Assembly (NCBI RefSeq): GCF_026914185.1
Contig: NC_070564.1
Coordinates: forward strand, 2,666,001 to 2,730,000
Direction: 5' to 3'
DNA: 64,000 nucleotides
Source of the DNA: Puccinia triticina
Taxonomy: Eukaryota; Basidiomycota; Pucciniomycetes; Pucciniales; Pucciniaceae
The translations under genes and the position numbers were made by a program. Under the pieces are notes generated by a model. The model searched no databases and was not told the origin of the DNA. It saw only the letters and a program-made list of their open reading frames with translations. This document shows, in pieces, positions 41,670 to 54,199 of the stretch (positions are counted from its first letter, which is position 1; the number at the start of each line of letters is the position of its first letter).

Positions 41670-42425
41670 TATTTGTCATTTAAAAATTTGTCAAATACCC
41701 CACCAGGGTGACAGTAGGCCTGTCACTTCTCCACCCTAATGCATGATTTATGTACAATCACAGCTCAAAATTTATTTATTTACTATATATATCAACTTTT
41801 TTTATACTTACAAGCAATAAATAATCAGTTATCAACTAAAATGATCCTTGAGTGTGACACATTAGTCTTTATCTCAAGTATTCTTTCTGCCAACACTTGC
41901 TAATTAATGGTTTAACATTAAGCGGACCGATGCCCCCACCAATTTTTTTTTGGCAGCATTCCTCCCCTCCCCCGAGGTGTCAACAAAATACAGGTACCAA
42001 TTGACCTGGATTGCTTGGCTCTTTAAGCAATTGGAGCCGAGCAAGAGCCAAGCAATGACCTGCAATCATCCAACTGTGTCTCCGTTTATACTCTCCCCCA
42101 TACCTCAATTGTGCCGGACACAAATAATTAATTTCCTTTTCCCCTCCCACCTTTGCACACATCAACCTTCCCCTTTTTCTCTTTTCCCTGTTCCACATGC
42201 AAGTGACCCCCCAAAAAATGGGAAACTGAGCCCCTTTTCAAAACTCATAATTTTATTGTGCCGCCGGGATTGGATTCTTCTCCGATGTACTCTGAGGTCG
42301 TGTCCAGGATAGGGTTATCCCCGAACCTGATTAAGTAATTCATCCCTTTGTCCAAAGACCTCAAGCCATTTCCACCCCTATTTGTACCTAACCATCCTCA
42401 GCCTGACAACTTTTCCGGCGCCCCT
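41670..42425. other. Unassigned interval between two solo LTRs
   Basis: AT-rich, then C-rich from about 41930; no recognised gene. Confidence 0.35.
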
Positions 42426-42430
42426 CCGAT

Positions 42431-43361
42431 TGTGAGCCTGAGTCTCTTTAGTGACAGCAGGACACAAAAAAGAAAGGGGGAATAATTTGATTTCTTTGGA
42501 TAAAGAAAATACAATTGTGAGAGAGAGAGAGAAAGAGAGAGAGAAACTGAGCAGGATTAAGATGAGCAGATATTTAAGGTTATTCTAGTGGGAATGCACG
42601 TCCACTGGCAATGCTACCTCTTCAGAAGAGTGCTGCCAAGCTGTGCTAGAGAGTGCTACAGCCTCCTCTCACCAAAGAAACGTGGAGGGTCTCTGGATTA
42701 GATAAATTTAATCCAGCCACAATTTTTTAGCTTCCTTCTGGATAGTCAAGGTTCTTAAAGGGAAACCTAAGGGACAGCCCTTTAATCAAGATAAGGCAAA
42801 GGCCAGCAGTTATGGAGGGACAGCCCTGTGATCAAGAGAAGGCAAAGGCCAGCAGGAAAGAACAGATCAAGCAAGACACAGAGTTGTACCTCGGGGATAA
42901 ACAAGGTTCAGAGAAAGAGGTTACTTACTGTCAATATCCTAGGCGCCTGTGACGGTAGGTGTACTGGGAGTGTTGTAAACTCTTTGGTGGTGATCCTGGG
43001 GTTATCTGGGGTGTGGTTCTGGTGTGCTGAAGTCTGTAGATCCGCCTCAGGCAAGGGGGATCCTGACTACAAAACTTTTCACAGTTTGCTTATGTAATTT
43101 AGATATGTACATGTGGTTTGGCGTGCCTGGTAGCGCTGACACATCACAACTGCGCATGCGCGCCACAACTCAATAACTCAGGGAAGGAGCATAGTTACAA
43201 AGAATTGGTAAGTTGTAACTAGGGTTAAAATTGCATGAGGAAACAGAATATGAAGTCTAAACAAGGTTATCTCTTAAGATGAAAAAGATATGAAGTAATT
43301 CATATGTAAAAAGTGGAAAAAGGCAGACTTTAGGAAAGCTGAGTTGACTCTAAGGCTGACA
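42431..43361 (-). repeat. Solo LTR of the A/B family, TSD CCGAT
   Basis: 931 bp, reverse orientation, TGTGAGCCTGAGTCTC to ...CTCTAAGGCTGACA, flanked by CCGAT on both sides (42426-42430, 43362-43366). Confidence 0.93.
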
Positions 43362-43379
43362 CCGATTCTGCCCGGTTGC

Positions 43380-43815
<436 letters not shown>

Positions 43816-43835
43816 GATTAGTCAGCGGCTACACA

Positions 43836-43863
43836 GGGCGGCGTAGCCGCCCTTAAACCCTAG
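43836..43863 (+). mobile_element. Helitron-like 3' terminus beside the Hsp70 fragment
   Basis: Hairpin GGGCGGC-GTA-GCCGCCC (43836-43852), then TTAAACC and CTAG (43860-43863), followed by T. The form matches the other three ends but its last bases differ, so it may be another subfamily. Confidence 0.6.
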
Positions 43864-44414
43864 TAAATAATAATGTTTAAGATTTATCAGAATCTGTTTA
43901 ATCTTGAAATTCTGAGTCTCCAGACTCTCCTGTCTCTGGTTGGTATGTAATCCTTCAATTCTCCCTCCTGATTCAGGCCTTCTTGATAAGGATCTCTTAC
44001 AATCTGAAGCCAGAGTTAGTTTCTTAAGTTTGAAGAACCCAAGTCTCAAATCTATTTGTGGAAACATAATCTGCAATGTGCTGCTAGACCAAACCCCTTC
44101 AGCTTGCAGCGGCGAAGCCGCCTTGGCCTCTAGTAATCATAAAGGCAGAATTTGGCCAGCTGCAATGACTCTAAGGCTGATAATATATTTCTCTCTTTAG
44201 CAGAGGTGCATCAGACACATGCCGCTCATTCCCAGACTGCAGTTTAAGTTCTGCTTGAGCTTGGAAAAGCTCCCCCCAGTCAATTCTATCCTGGTCCAAG
44301 GGGAATACCGTGACTTTTCTGAGCATTATTGATCCTGATCCTGCTTCCCTGAGTTTCACCAAGGTTTGAACCTATTTCCTGTGGAGAATGGATAGTGAAG
44401 ATGCGTCTGGTAAG
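43864..44414. other. Interval containing a second Helitron-like 3' end
   Basis: Hairpin GCGGCGAAGCCGC at 44109-44121, then CTTGGCCTCTAG ending at 44133, then T: base for base the end seen at 24373-24397. The rest is AT-rich with no gene recognised. Confidence 0.65.
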
Positions 44415-45349
44415 TGTCAGCCTTAGAGTCAACTCAGCTGACCTAAAGTCTGCCTTTTTTCTACTTTTTACATATGAGTTACTTCATATCTTTTTCATCT
44501 TAAGAGATAACCTTGTTTTGACTTCATATTCTGTTTTCTCATGCAATTTTAACCCTATTTACAACTTACCAATTCTTTGGAACTCTACTCCTTCCCTGAG
44601 TTATTGAGTTGTAGCGCGCTTGCGCAGTTGTGACGTGTCAGCGCTACCAGGCGCGCCAAACCACATGTACATATGTAAATTACATGAGCAAACTGTGAAA
44701 ATTTTCGTATTCAGGATCCCCCTTGTCTGAGGCGGATCTACAGACTTCAGCACACCAGAACCACACCCAAGATAACCCCGGATCACCACTAAAGAGTTTA
44801 CAACACTCCCAGTATACCTACCGTCACAGGCGCCTAGGATATTTACTGTTAGTAACCTCTTTCACTGAACCTTGCTTATCTCAGAGGTACAACTCTGTGT
44901 CTTGCTTGATCTGCTCTTCTTTGCTGGCCTTTGCCTCATTCTTGATCACAGGGCTGTCCCTGCTTAACATCATTCTTTTTCTGTGGTTTTTGCAAGAAAC
45001 AAACCACATAGGTTTCCCTTTGAAGAACCTTGACTATCCATAAGGAAGCTAAAGAATTGTGGCTGGATTAAACTTGTCTAATCCAGGATCCCTCCACGTT
45101 TCTTTGGTGAGAGGAGCCTGTAGCACTCCCTAGCACAGCTTGGCAGCACTCTTCTGAAGAGGTAGCATTGCCAGTGGACGTGCATTCCCACCAGAATAAA
45201 CCTTGAATATCTGCTTATCTTGATCCTGCTCAGTTTCTCTCCCTCTTTCTCTCTCTCTCTTATATTTGTATTTTCTTTATCCAAATAAATCCAAATATTC
45301 CCCTCTTCTTTCTTGTGTCCTGCTGTCACTATAGAGACTCACGCTCAGA
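44415..45349 (+). repeat. 5' LTR of element A
   Basis: TGTCAGCCTTAGAGTC... to ...GACTCACGCTCAGA. The last bases are changed from the family end CTCACA. The primer-binding-like ATTGGGGGCCTCATTGGGAA follows at 45350. Confidence 0.9.
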
Positions 45350-45537
45350 ATTGGGGGCCTCATTGGGAAAGTTACTCACCTTTTCATAATTCTAGACTGC
45401 TTAAAAGCCAAAGGACTGATCATCCTGACTAAATCAAACAAAAACTCTTAAACATTCGAAAAAATCACTTAAAACAATTTTCTACATATCCTACTAACGT
45501 TAAACTTCTTCCAAAATTATTCCAAATTGCTCTTATA

Positions 45538-45780
45538 TTGATAAATTCTCTAACTGAACCCTTGAAAAAAAATTATGTCTTGTGTACTCGTCAAAGTGCT
45601 GAATTGCGACTCTTCCGCACCACTATTCATCCCTTCGTTGGACTTATCCTGCCCAGAACCCTCTATATCTTTGGATCAAGAAGATATAGCAAAAAACCGA
45701 GTGTGCTCAAAAGATTTTCCTCCTTCTTAACTACAATTACCGCAGTTGACCGTAAAAAAATTCTTGACGGCGCAGACTAG
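45538..45780 (+). CDS. 80-codon leader ORF of element A, conserved in B
   Basis: ATG 45538 to TAG 45780. Begins MINSLTEPLKKNYVLCTRQS, has PFVGLILPRTLYIFGSRR in the middle and a basic end (VDRKKIL). Element B has the same ORF, start and stop, at 55957-56202 on the minus strand, with about four-fifths of residues alike by eye and substitutions rather than stops. No domain known. It lies in the leader before the longer ORFs and could be a small protein or a translation-controlling uORF (inference). Confidence 0.55.
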   Translation: MINSLTEPLKKNYVLCTRQSAELRLFRTTIHPFVGLILPRTLYIFGSRRYSKKPSVLKRFSSFLTTITAVDRKKILDGAD

Positions 45781-46122
45781 CGCTGACAAAGAAAACTACA
45801 ACAACAGAGTAGTAGCAGATCCCCGCAACGCAACTTGATCAGTGGTACCCCTTGGACCCCTATAGCCACTGCCAGAGCTCCAAAACTCGTTGAAAGAAGA
45901 CCATAGCTCCCGTCAACATAGCCGAGTGGACCTCTAATTCCTCAGCGAAGTCAAGCGCAAAAGAAAACAAGAAAAAGGCGCCTTCTACTACTAGGAAAAG
46001 TGAGAGGATTTCCGCTAAATCTCAATCCTCAGGTATTTGGAATTATACAACTCTTAAGTTCCTTTCAAACATTTGATTATCCTACTTCTTACACGTTACA
46101 ACCATGCCTCTCCACCTTAGAA

Positions 46123-46959
46123 ATGGCAGAGACCTCTCAGCAGAACTGCGCCACCGCTACCGCCTCAGCCCCGCCTCAGAAGAAAGGCTTTGAAGAGCTA
46201 GAATCAGCCTTGCCGACTCTGCAGGAGGACTTCCTCAAACTCCCGGAGGAGCAGCCGCTCCCCCCAGATACAGGGATCCCTCCGGCGCTGTACCAGCCAA
46301 GAGAGACATCTGTAGCCCTAGCGTCGAGCAGATCCACGCCAGTTCCACAGCCTATCAACAGGGAAATAATAGATCTAACGGTGAACCTTCCTCCAACAAG
46401 TCAACAGCTCTCCCAGCCTACCAACCCCGAGGGTATGAGACCCACGGCGCCGCCCAATCTAGCCTTCCTTCCATACACTCAGAGCCCTCGACGGGAGGCG
46501 TCCTCCGGACCTATGGATCTTATCCCAGAAGAGGAGGAACTATCCAGCCTCATCAGCATGTTCAACAAACAATTTGACCTATTTGTCCGCGCCAGGGAAG
46601 CGCAGAACACGTTAACTATGAGGCGCCTCCTCTCCCAAGCTGCTCTGACGCAAGGAATGATAATAGAACTAGTTGGGAGGAACAACGGTATCCGTCTTTG
46701 TCAAGGATGGATACCCAGAGACGAGCTCCACAGCTTGGAAGCTTCCCTGATGACTCAGAACAATGGCCAAGGGCCGCTGAACTCGACGGCGCAGATAATC
46801 CGGCCTCCTTCGCAACTAGCTTTAGTGCCGCACGCCAGTCAGAAACCTATTCTATCAACGCCGACGCCAGAACCCACGGGCTCTCAACTACGAGCTATGG
46901 CACAGGAGTTCCAGGGTCCTACCCCCTCCAACCATCCACAGTTTCAGCCACAGCCGCGC
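46123..46959 (+). pseudogene. Element A pre-gag ORF, first part (continues at 57328)
   Basis: ATG 46123 follows a TAG by two bases (TAG-AA-ATG), the same junction as in element B. The protein begins MAETSQQNC, then FEELESALPTLQEDFLKLPE, a Pro-rich stretch, FNKQFDLFVRAREAQNTLTM and LCQGWIPRDEL. It is cut by element B after 46959 and resumes in frame at 57328 (PPPASIPREVVQLF) to a TAA at 57598; after that stop comes GRGRAKGRGPC, the Arg/Gly tail found in B, so the TAA (CAA in B) is a nonsense change. From 46698 a second frame at +2 is also open and continues beyond the insertion into gag. Confidence 0.7.
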
Positions 46960-47890
46960 TGTGAGCCTGAGTCTCTTTAGTGACAGCAGGACACAAGAAA
47001 GAAAGGGGGAATGATTGGATTTCTTTGGATAAAGAAAATACAATTATGAGAGAGAGAGAAAAAGAGAGAGAGAAACTGAGCTGGATTAAGATGAGCAGAT
47101 ATTCAAGGTTATTCTAGTGGGAATGCACGTCCACTGGCAATGCTACCTCTTCAGAAGAGTGCTGCCAAGCTGTGCTAGAGAGTGCTACAGCCTCCTCTCA
47201 CCAAAGAAACGTGGAGGGTCTCTGGATTAGATAAATTTAATCCAGCCACAATTTTTTAGCTTCCTTCTGGATATTCAAGGTTCTTAAAGGGAAACCTAAG
47301 GGACAGCCCTTTAATCAAGATAAGTCAAAGGCCAGCAGTTATGGAGGGACAGCCCTGTGATCAAGAGAAGGCAAAGGCCAGCGGAAAGAACAGATCAAGC
47401 AAGACACAGAGTTGTACCTCTGAGATAAACAAGGTTCAGTGAAAAAGGTTACTTACTGTCAATATCCTAGGCGCCTGTGACGGTAGGTATACTGGGAGTG
47501 TTGTAAACTCTTTGGTGGTGATCCTGGGATTATCTGGGGTGTGGTTCTGGTGTGCTGAAGTCTGTAGATCCGCCTCAGGCAAGGGGGATCCTGACTACGA
47601 AAATTTTCACAGTTTGCTTATGTAATTTACATATGTACATGTGGTTTGGCGCGCCTGGTAGCGCTGACACGTCACAACTGCGCAAGCGCGCCACAACTCA
47701 ATAACTCAGGGAAGGAGTATAGTTACAATGAATTGATAAGTTGTAACTAGGGTTAAAATTGCATGAGGAAACAGAATATGAAGTCAAAACAAGGTTATCT
47801 CTTAATATGAAAAAGATATAAAGTAATTTATATGTAACAAAGGTAGAACAGGCAGCTTTTAGGTCAGCTGTGATGACTCTAAGGCTGACA
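46960..47890 (-). repeat. 3' LTR of element B
   Basis: TGTGAGCCTGAGTCTC... to ...CTCTAAGGCTGACA on the plus strand. Preceded in element orientation by the purine-rich TTTTGGTGGTAGGGAA. Confidence 0.93.
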
Positions 47891-47951
47891 TTCCCTACCA
47901 CCAAAAGGGTTGGATTTCTGAAAGAAATTAAACCACAGGGTTAGACCTCTT

Positions 47952-50900
47952 CTAACTTCTGAATTTCCTGAGAAGGATAGCAGAGTCTGGGATGTCTTTC
48001 TCAAGGAGCCATTCATCATGATCAGCACTCATACCTTTGTATCTAGCTAAGTACATCATAACATCTCTGTTTTCCACTCTCAATCTCTTGTCTCTGAGAA
48101 TCTTTTGTATGACTTTACTCTGAGGGGTCTTATCCATGGGGGGAATGACAACTTTGACTTTCTGTCTCAAAGGGAACTTGTCTGGATTGGGGTCTTTGTA
48201 TGGTTTCACTAAGCTGACAGGAAATGTGGGATGTTTCCTGCTAAACTCTTCAGTCAGTATCACTTCTACAGCATTCTTCCCATGTAAAGCTTTCACAAGG
48301 AATGGTCCAGTGAAGGAGTCTCTCATCTTCTTAGGGCCAGACAGGTTGTTGAAGTTTGCTGTGGATATTAGGACTTTATCACCAACTTTAAAAGATGGTT
48401 CTTTGTGACTCTTGTCCCATCTCTCTTTGTTGTAAGATGTAGCTTCTGTTATGCATTGCTCAGCATGTTTTCTAGCTTTCTCAAAGATCTTTCCATAGGC
48501 AAGAGCAGTAGGATGAATGTCTGCAGAGTTTTGCTTCAAGAAATTCCTAGGAAGGTTTGGGATCCAGCCTTTTTCCAGGATGGCAGGAGGTTTTCCAGTG
48601 GTTGAATGTATGCTGGTGCAATATGCTAGCTCAAGGATTGGTAGAAGTGAAACCCAGTCATGAGTGTAACCATCATTGTCTTTGAATTCTAGACCATATG
48701 CACAAAACCTCCTGATCATATCTTCAAGTGTTTGAATCATCCTTTCAGCTAATCCATCAGTCTGAGGGTGGTAAGCAGTGGAGAAGGAGAGTTTTGTTCC
48801 TAACATACTATGTAAACCAGTCCAGAATTCAGATGTGAACTTAGGGTCTCTATCAGAGATGATGATTCTGGGGATGCCAGTCCTAGGCATTACTCTGTTC
48901 CAAAACAGTATGGCAGTGTCCATGGCAGAGTCATCCTTGAAGCAGGGTACAAATATAGGGGTCTTAGAGTATCTGTCCACTATTACCAGACAAGCATTGA
49001 AACTAGCAGCTCCTCCAGGGGACAAGGAAGTTACCCAATCCATGTTAATAACATCCCATGGTTTTGAAGGTTCTTCAATTTTCATGAGCAGTCCAAATCT
49101 TTTGCCTGTGGCTTTATTTGCTTTCTGGCATCTATCACAGGAAGAGCAGTATTCACTAGTGTCTTGTCTCCAGTTAGCCCACCAAGCAGTATCAGCTACT
49201 TTTTCTAAAGTCCTATCTTCAGAAAGGTGACCAGAGTATACACTGTCATGGCATTCATGCAAGATGGTGTTGATACTTTCTTTGTCAGCTAGGACTAGGA
49301 CAGAGTTGTGTTTCTCTCTGAAGTAGATGAGGCCATCAAATATAGAGAATCTTCCTTCATCATATAGCTTTCTCCAAGGATCTTGTAAAGAATTTTTTAG
49401 CTGGGCATCTTTAGCATCTTTCAACAAAAGTTCAGACAATATGGTAGTGTTCTTGTCTTGCTTGTAGCCTTCTCTCACTGAGTCAAAGAACTCATTCTTG
49501 AAAGTAGAGACATGTATGCCCATGATGGGGAATCTATCATCATCCTTGTCTTCTGGGTCATAAGCAGGGTTACTAGGATCATTTGGCAAAGCCCATCTGC
49601 TCAGTCCATCAGCATTTTTGTGAATATTTCCATCTCTGTGGATTATGGTCATATTGCCTCTGTATTCCTGAATAGCAATCTGCCACCTGAGCATATGTCT
49701 GTTGGGAGTCTTCATGTTCAGCAGTGATCTCAAAGCTGTGCAGTCTGTTACAACATGAAAGACACTGCCATCTAAGTAGTAATGGAGTTTTTCCAGGGCC
49801 CAAACCAGGCATAAGCATTCAAGTTGACTAGCACCATATCTTGTTTCACTGTCCTTCAGTTGTCTGGATATGAAAACAATGGGTCCTTCTTTTCTCACTC
49901 CATCAATGACTTGGACTTGATGTAAAGCAGCACCTAGTCCAGTCATGCTAGCATCTACATATAGTCTGAGGGGATGGGCCCAGTCAGGAAACAGTAGCAA
50001 TGGAGCTGTGGTTAGTTTCTCTTTTAACAAGTTGTAGGCTACTATTCTATGATGAGTCATCTCATATATGACATCAATCCTTGTCAGTTCAGTCAGAGGT
50101 TTTGCTATTTCTGCAAACTTTTCAATGTGTTGTCTGTAGTAGCCAGCAAAACCAAGAAATGATTGCATTTCTTTCCTACTACTAGGCACAGGCTTTTGGA
50201 GGACAGCAGCTACCTCATTTTGATCTATCCCTATGGCAATGCCAGAGACAAGATGGCCCAGAGCTTTGATCTGATCAAATCCAAAGTTACACTTCTTCAA
50301 TGAGATTTTCATGTTCATGTTAATGACAACTTTCAGGATCCTGTCTATCCTATTGAGGTGTTCCTCCCAAGTGTTGGACATAATGATGATATCATCAATG
50401 TAGATAATGACCCACTTGTCATCAATTTCCTTTCTGAACTCAATGTCCCTCATTCTCTGGAAATGAGAGGGGGCATTCTTGATCCCAAAGGGCATTCTCA
50501 GGTACTCATAGATTCCTTTGTGCATAATAATCCTGAGTAGATGTCTGGAATCTTCTGCAATGACATTCTGGTGAAAACCTTTAAGTACATCCATACTAGT
50601 CAGATACTTGGCTTTGGCCAGGTTGTTCAGAGTCTCACTGATCTTGGGAATGGGATACCTGTCTGAAGCAGTGTAGGAATTCAAAGCCCTGAAGTCTCCT
50701 ACCATTCTGGACTTTCCATTGTGCCAGGCAATGATTACAGGAGTAGTGATCTCAACTACTTCATTATGACCAACTTTCCTCAGAACATTCAGGTTTACTA
50801 GCTCTTCAATGTGTTGCTCAAGAGCTTCTCTGCTTTTGGGGCTGGCAGGATAAGGAGGTCTTCTGAGGAGAGGAGGATAGGGTCTCTCAGTTGTCAACTT

Positions 50901-51935
50901 GATATGAACTTCATGACCCTTAATGGCACCAAGGGGCTGGTTGGTGTTGGAGAAGGCTAGGTTGTTATTGTAGAGGACTTCAAACAGCTTCTCCTTTTGC
51001 TCAATGGTTAGCTTATTACTGAACTTGGCTTCACAGAGTTCTTCTGTAATAAGTTTCTGCAGTTGAGGATGGGACTTCTTTACAGCAGAAATTTCATTGG
51101 AAGGGCTCATTTTCTCCAGATGATGAGACTTAAAGCTGAATTTCTTCCTCTTGTTCTCATTTCCAATGGTAAAGAATCTCTCTTTGCTGTTTGTGATGTC
51201 AAAGCCATAAAGAGACATGTAATCATTCCCAAGGATAAGATAGTTAATTCTTGCATTTTTCATGACTACAAATTCTGCTAGAATTCTAATGGAACCTTTA
51301 GTGTGAGGAAAAATCAAAGCCATTTCTATTATGCCCATTGGCTGTAATTGGTCACTACAGCTGTGAAATTTAGCATGGTTGATTGGCATGAGCTTGTTTT
51401 CCCATTCTGGTAATATAGAATCTAGCAGTTTGTTGCTGATGATTGAGCAAGAAGCTCCACTATCAAGAAGACATGAGTGTTCTCTGGATTCAATTAGGAC
51501 AGTAGTAAGGTTTGCTTTTCCAGTAAGATGAGCTTTTCCTCTATCAGGTTTACATTTCATCAGTCTAGCATCCTCTATGTGGGAAGACTGGCAGGATTTG
51601 TCCCAGGTCTGAGGTTGATGAGTTTCAGCTTGAATTTCAGCAATGGAGAAGTCTTGGTTTATCTCACACTCTACAGCATGTGTTCCAAAATCAAAATCAA
51701 CTAAGGGATCATAATTGGCACCATTTCCATTGTCCATGGCAAGAATCATGTGATTAGTTCTATGATTCTCTTCTTCTTCATCCAGTTCTGATTCAGACTT
51801 ATGTGGTTCACCTTGATCATCTTCATTGTCACTCCTGGAATCATCATCATCCTCCATTCCTACATTATTAATTCTGTTCTTTTTCTTGGGGCATTCCCTG
51901 GAGAAGTGGCCAGTTTGTTTGCAGAAATGACACAT
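47952..51935 (-). CDS. Element B pol (zinc knuckle, PR, RT, RNase H, IN, chromodomain)
   Basis: 1327 codons without interruption. From its N-terminus: CCHC knuckle [14 protein letters not shown]; acidic linker; protease [15 protein letters not shown] near 51440-51485; RT with [12 protein letters not shown] near 50690, [14 protein letters not shown] near 50465 and IIYIDDIII near 50390-50410; RNase [16 protein letters not shown] near 49935; integrase finger [19 protein letters not shown] near 49130-49260, Asp in INMDWVTSL and [12 protein letters not shown], Glu in [12 protein letters not shown]; chromodomain-like [17 protein letters not shown] near 48010-48060. The gag frame (to 51860) and this one overlap by about 75 bp; in A both lie in one frame and B has one A fewer in an A-run, so the offset is a 1-base deletion. 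All catalytic motifs look intact. Confidence 0.93.
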   Translation of the reverse strand: MCHFCKQTGHFSRECPKKKNRINNVGMEDDDDSRSDNEDDQGEPHKSESELDEEEENHRTNHMILAMDNGNGANYDPLVDFDFGTHAVECEINQDFSIAEIQAETHQPQTWDKSCQSSHIEDARLMKCKPDRGKAHLTGKANLTTVLIESREHSCLLDSGASCSIISNKLLDSILPEWENKLMPINHAKFHSCSDQLQPMGIIEMALIFPHTKGSIRILAEFVVMKNARINYLILGNDYMSLYGFDITNSKERFFTIGNENKRKKFSFKSHHLEKMSPSNEISAVKKSHPQLQKLITEELCEAKFSNKLTIEQKEKLFEVLYNNNLAFSNTNQPLGAIKGHEVHIKLTTERPYPPLLRRPPYPASPKSREALEQHIEELVNLNVLRKVGHNEVVEITTPVIIAWHNGKSRMVGDFRALNSYTASDRYPIPKISETLNNLAKAKYLTSMDVLKGFHQNVIAEDSRHLLRIIMHKGIYEYLRMPFGIKNAPSHFQRMRDIEFRKEIDDKWVIIYIDDIIIMSNTWEEHLNRIDRILKVVINMNMKISLKKCNFGFDQIKALGHLVSGIAIGIDQNEVAAVLQKPVPSSRKEMQSFLGFAGYYRQHIEKFAEIAKPLTELTRIDVIYEMTHHRIVAYNLLKEKLTTAPLLLFPDWAHPLRLYVDASMTGLGAALHQVQVIDGVRKEGPIVFISRQLKDSETRYGASQLECLCLVWALEKLHYYLDGSVFHVVTDCTALRSLLNMKTPNRHMLRWQIAIQEYRGNMTIIHRDGNIHKNADGLSRWALPNDPSNPAYDPEDKDDDRFPIMGIHVSTFKNEFFDSVREGYKQDKNTTILSELLLKDAKDAQLKNSLQDPWRKLYDEGRFSIFDGLIYFREKHNSVLVLADKESINTILHECHDSVYSGHLSEDRTLEKVADTAWWANWRQDTSEYCSSCDRCQKANKATGKRFGLLMKIEEPSKPWDVINMDWVTSLSPGGAASFNACLVIVDRYSKTPIFVPCFKDDSAMDTAILFWNRVMPRTGIPRIIISDRDPKFTSEFWTGLHSMLGTKLSFSTAYHPQTDGLAERMIQTLEDMIRRFCAYGLEFKDNDGYTHDWVSLLPILELAYCTSIHSTTGKPPAILEKGWIPNLPRNFLKQNSADIHPTALAYGKIFEKARKHAEQCITEATSYNKERWDKSHKEPSFKVGDKVLISTANFNNLSGPKKMRDSFTGPFLVKALHGKNAVEVILTEEFSRKHPTFPVSLVKPYKDPNPDKFPLRQKVKVVIPPMDKTPQSKVIQKILRDKRLRVENRDVMMYLARYKGMSADHDEWLLEKDIPDSAILLRKFRS

Positions 51936-52801
51936 AAGTTTTCTTTCTCAGGGGCAGAGATATAATTCTTTTTGGCAGAGGAGTCAGATGGCTTATCAGC
52001 TTCCTCAGGGGCAGAATTGTTTCTCCATTGGGATCTGTTAGGAGGGTTATAATTGTTTGTCACAGGCTTGTTCCTTTTCATGACTCTGTCTATGACTTCT
52101 TCAGCAATTATAACCATATCCTCAAAACTCATTTCAGTAGCATCTCTTTTGTATCTGCTTTTAATAGCATGCTCAAGGTTTGGAGGGCATTGCTTCAAGA
52201 TTTTCTCACAAATAAGATACTCACTGAGTTCAGGTTGATAAGCCTTCAGTCTTTCTCTCTGATTACCAAACCATTTATGGATTTTCCTTCCATCATAGGC
52301 AAAGTGATCATTCTCAAATGCTTGTTGCATTTTCCATTTCCAGTTCTCAGTGCCAAACTTGTTTCTGATGGCATTCTTCCACCAAGCCCAAGATTTGTTT
52401 CCATACTGGTCTCTGATGCCTAGGTACCAATTCCTGGCAGTGTCAGTCAACAAGATTGTTAATCTACTGATTATCATATTATCCAGCATCAAGTAGTCTC
52501 TGACCAGGATATCAGTGTTTTTAATCCAAAGTTCATGATTATAAGGCAATTCTCCAGAGAATTTCTCCCAGTCTCCATTCTTGGGGATACCTTTCCACAA
52601 TTCTTTCCTCATTTCAAAGTCTACTGCTCCATGATCAATATAGGGGAATTCTTCTTGTGCATTTGCATTAGTAGCATTGCTTGTAGGTTTAGAGAAGTTA
52701 TCCCTGGATGGTCTTTGAGGTTCAGGAGTAGGAATAGGTGGAGGGGCTCTGTGTTCTTGCTGTTGTTCATGATGAACATTCTGAAAAGGGTTATTGTACA
52801 A
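51860..52801 (-). pseudogene. Element B gag, main part
   Basis: ATG 52801; the frame is continuous with capsid-type sequence PYIDHGAVDFEMRKELWKGI, WEKFSGELPYNHELWIKN, RNWYLGIRDQYGNKSWAWW, HKWFGNQRERLKAYQPEL, then a basic region. Just before the zinc knuckle it slips out of frame (near 51935) because of a 1-base loss in an A-run and ends in an unrelated tail. Element A gives the collinear, in-frame version. Upstream the coiled-coil segment (52803-53219) joins it in the original element. Confidence 0.8.
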
Positions 52802-52802
52802 G

Positions 52803-53219
52803 AGCTAATCTGGAACTCACAGAATTTATCACAGAAGATATATCACTGAATCTTCTCTTGGATTGTTCAAACCTGTTGTGTTCATTGACATGAAGATCAT
52901 TAATCTGATTTCCAATGGATGAAAGGTTGTGATCCAGTTTCTCTTCAAGCCCTTTCAAATTCTGGCCAATGTTGTCCATGTTGGAATGGCATTGTGATTC
53001 ATTCACCAGAATCAAATCTTGGATAGTCTCGAATTTCTCATCCATGTGTTTTTTCATTTGCTCTAACATATTGTTGCTCACATTGGATTTCTCTCTGGCA
53101 CTTTCTCCTATATTATTCAGGATTTGGTCTAGTAAGAATGGGATGAATTCACTTTTAAAGAGATCAAGAATGGAATCATTTAATACTTCTTTAAAGTTGC
53201 TAACACAAGATTCAAGAAG
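52803..53219 (-). pseudogene. Element B gag coiled-coil segment, cut by a solo LTR
   Basis: SCVSNFKEVLNDSILDLFKS, FIPFLLDQILNNIGESAREK, QMKKHMDEKFETIQDLILVN, IGQNLKGLEEKLDHNLSSIG: long amphipathic, probably coiled-coil. It ends at a TAG near 52803 just before the gag ATG. The solo LTR at 53220 splits it from its N-terminal part at 54200-55063. Confidence 0.7.
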
Positions 53220-54194
53220 TGTCAGCCTTAGAGTCATCACAGCTGACCTAAAAGCTGCCTCTTTTCTACTTATTACATATGAAATTACTTCATATCCTTT
53301 TCATCTTAAGAGATATCATTGTTTTGACTTCATCTTCTGTTTCCTCAGGCAATTTTAACCCTAGTTACAACTTATCAATTCATTGTAACTATACTCCTTC
53401 CCTGAGTTACTGAGTTGTGGCGCGCTTGCGCAGTTGTGACGTGTCAGCGCTACCAGGCGCGCCAAACCACATGTACATATGTAAATTACATAAGCAAACT
53501 GTGAAAATTTTCGTAGTCAGGATCCCCCTTGCCTGAGGCGGATCTACAGACTTCAGCACACCAGAACCACACCCCAGATAACCCTAGGATCACCACCAAA
53601 GAGTTTACAACACTCCCAGTATACCTACCGTCACAGGCGCCTAGGATATTGACAGTAAGTAACCTCTTTCACTGAACCTTGTTTATATCAGAGGTACAAC
53701 TCTGTGTCTTGCTTGATCTTCTCTTTCTGCTGGCCTTTGCCTTTCTTTTGATCACAGGGCTGTCCCTCCAAATCTATTGGCCTTTGCCTCAATCTTGACC
53801 ACAGGGCTGTCCCTTATTATCATTTGGCCTTTGCCTCAAAATCTAGGTTCAGGGCTGTCCCTCAGGTTTCCCTTTAAGAACCTTGACTATCCAGAAGGAA
53901 GCTAAAAAATTGTGGCTGGATTAAACTTATATAATCCAGATACCCTCCTGAGAGGAAGCTGTGGCACTTTTTAGCACAGATTAGCAGCACTCTTCAGAAG
54001 AGTAGCATTGCCAGTGGACGTGCATTCCCACTAGAATAACCTAGTACTTCTCTTTTTCCTTATCCTGTTTGGTTTCTCTCTCTCTTTCTCTTTTTCTCTT
54101 ATAGTTGTAGTTTCTTTATCCCAAGAAATCCAACTATTGCCCCCCCCCCCCCATTTCTTGTGTCCTGTTGTCACTATAGAGACTCAGGCTCACA
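53220..54194 (+). repeat. Solo LTR inside element B gag, TSD AGAAG
   Basis: TGTCAGCCTTAGAGTC to GACTCAGGCTCACA, 975 bp, flanked by AGAAG (53215-53219, 54195-54199). It has extra copies of the GGCCTTTGCCT...ACAGGGCTGTCCCT unit (near 53730-53860) compared with the other LTRs, and an interior poly-C run near 54139. Confidence 0.93.
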
Positions 54195-54199
54195 AGAAG

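Noticed and set aside
48136..49230. Plus-strand ORFs of 90-150 codons opposite element B pol
   Set aside because: They are antisense shadows; the same frames appear opposite pol in element A (62744-63818).
51860..51940. Programmed -1 frameshift between gag and pol of element B
   Set aside because: No canonical slippery heptamer, and element A has one extra A in the A-run, putting gag and zinc knuckle in one frame; G2 also uses a single frame.
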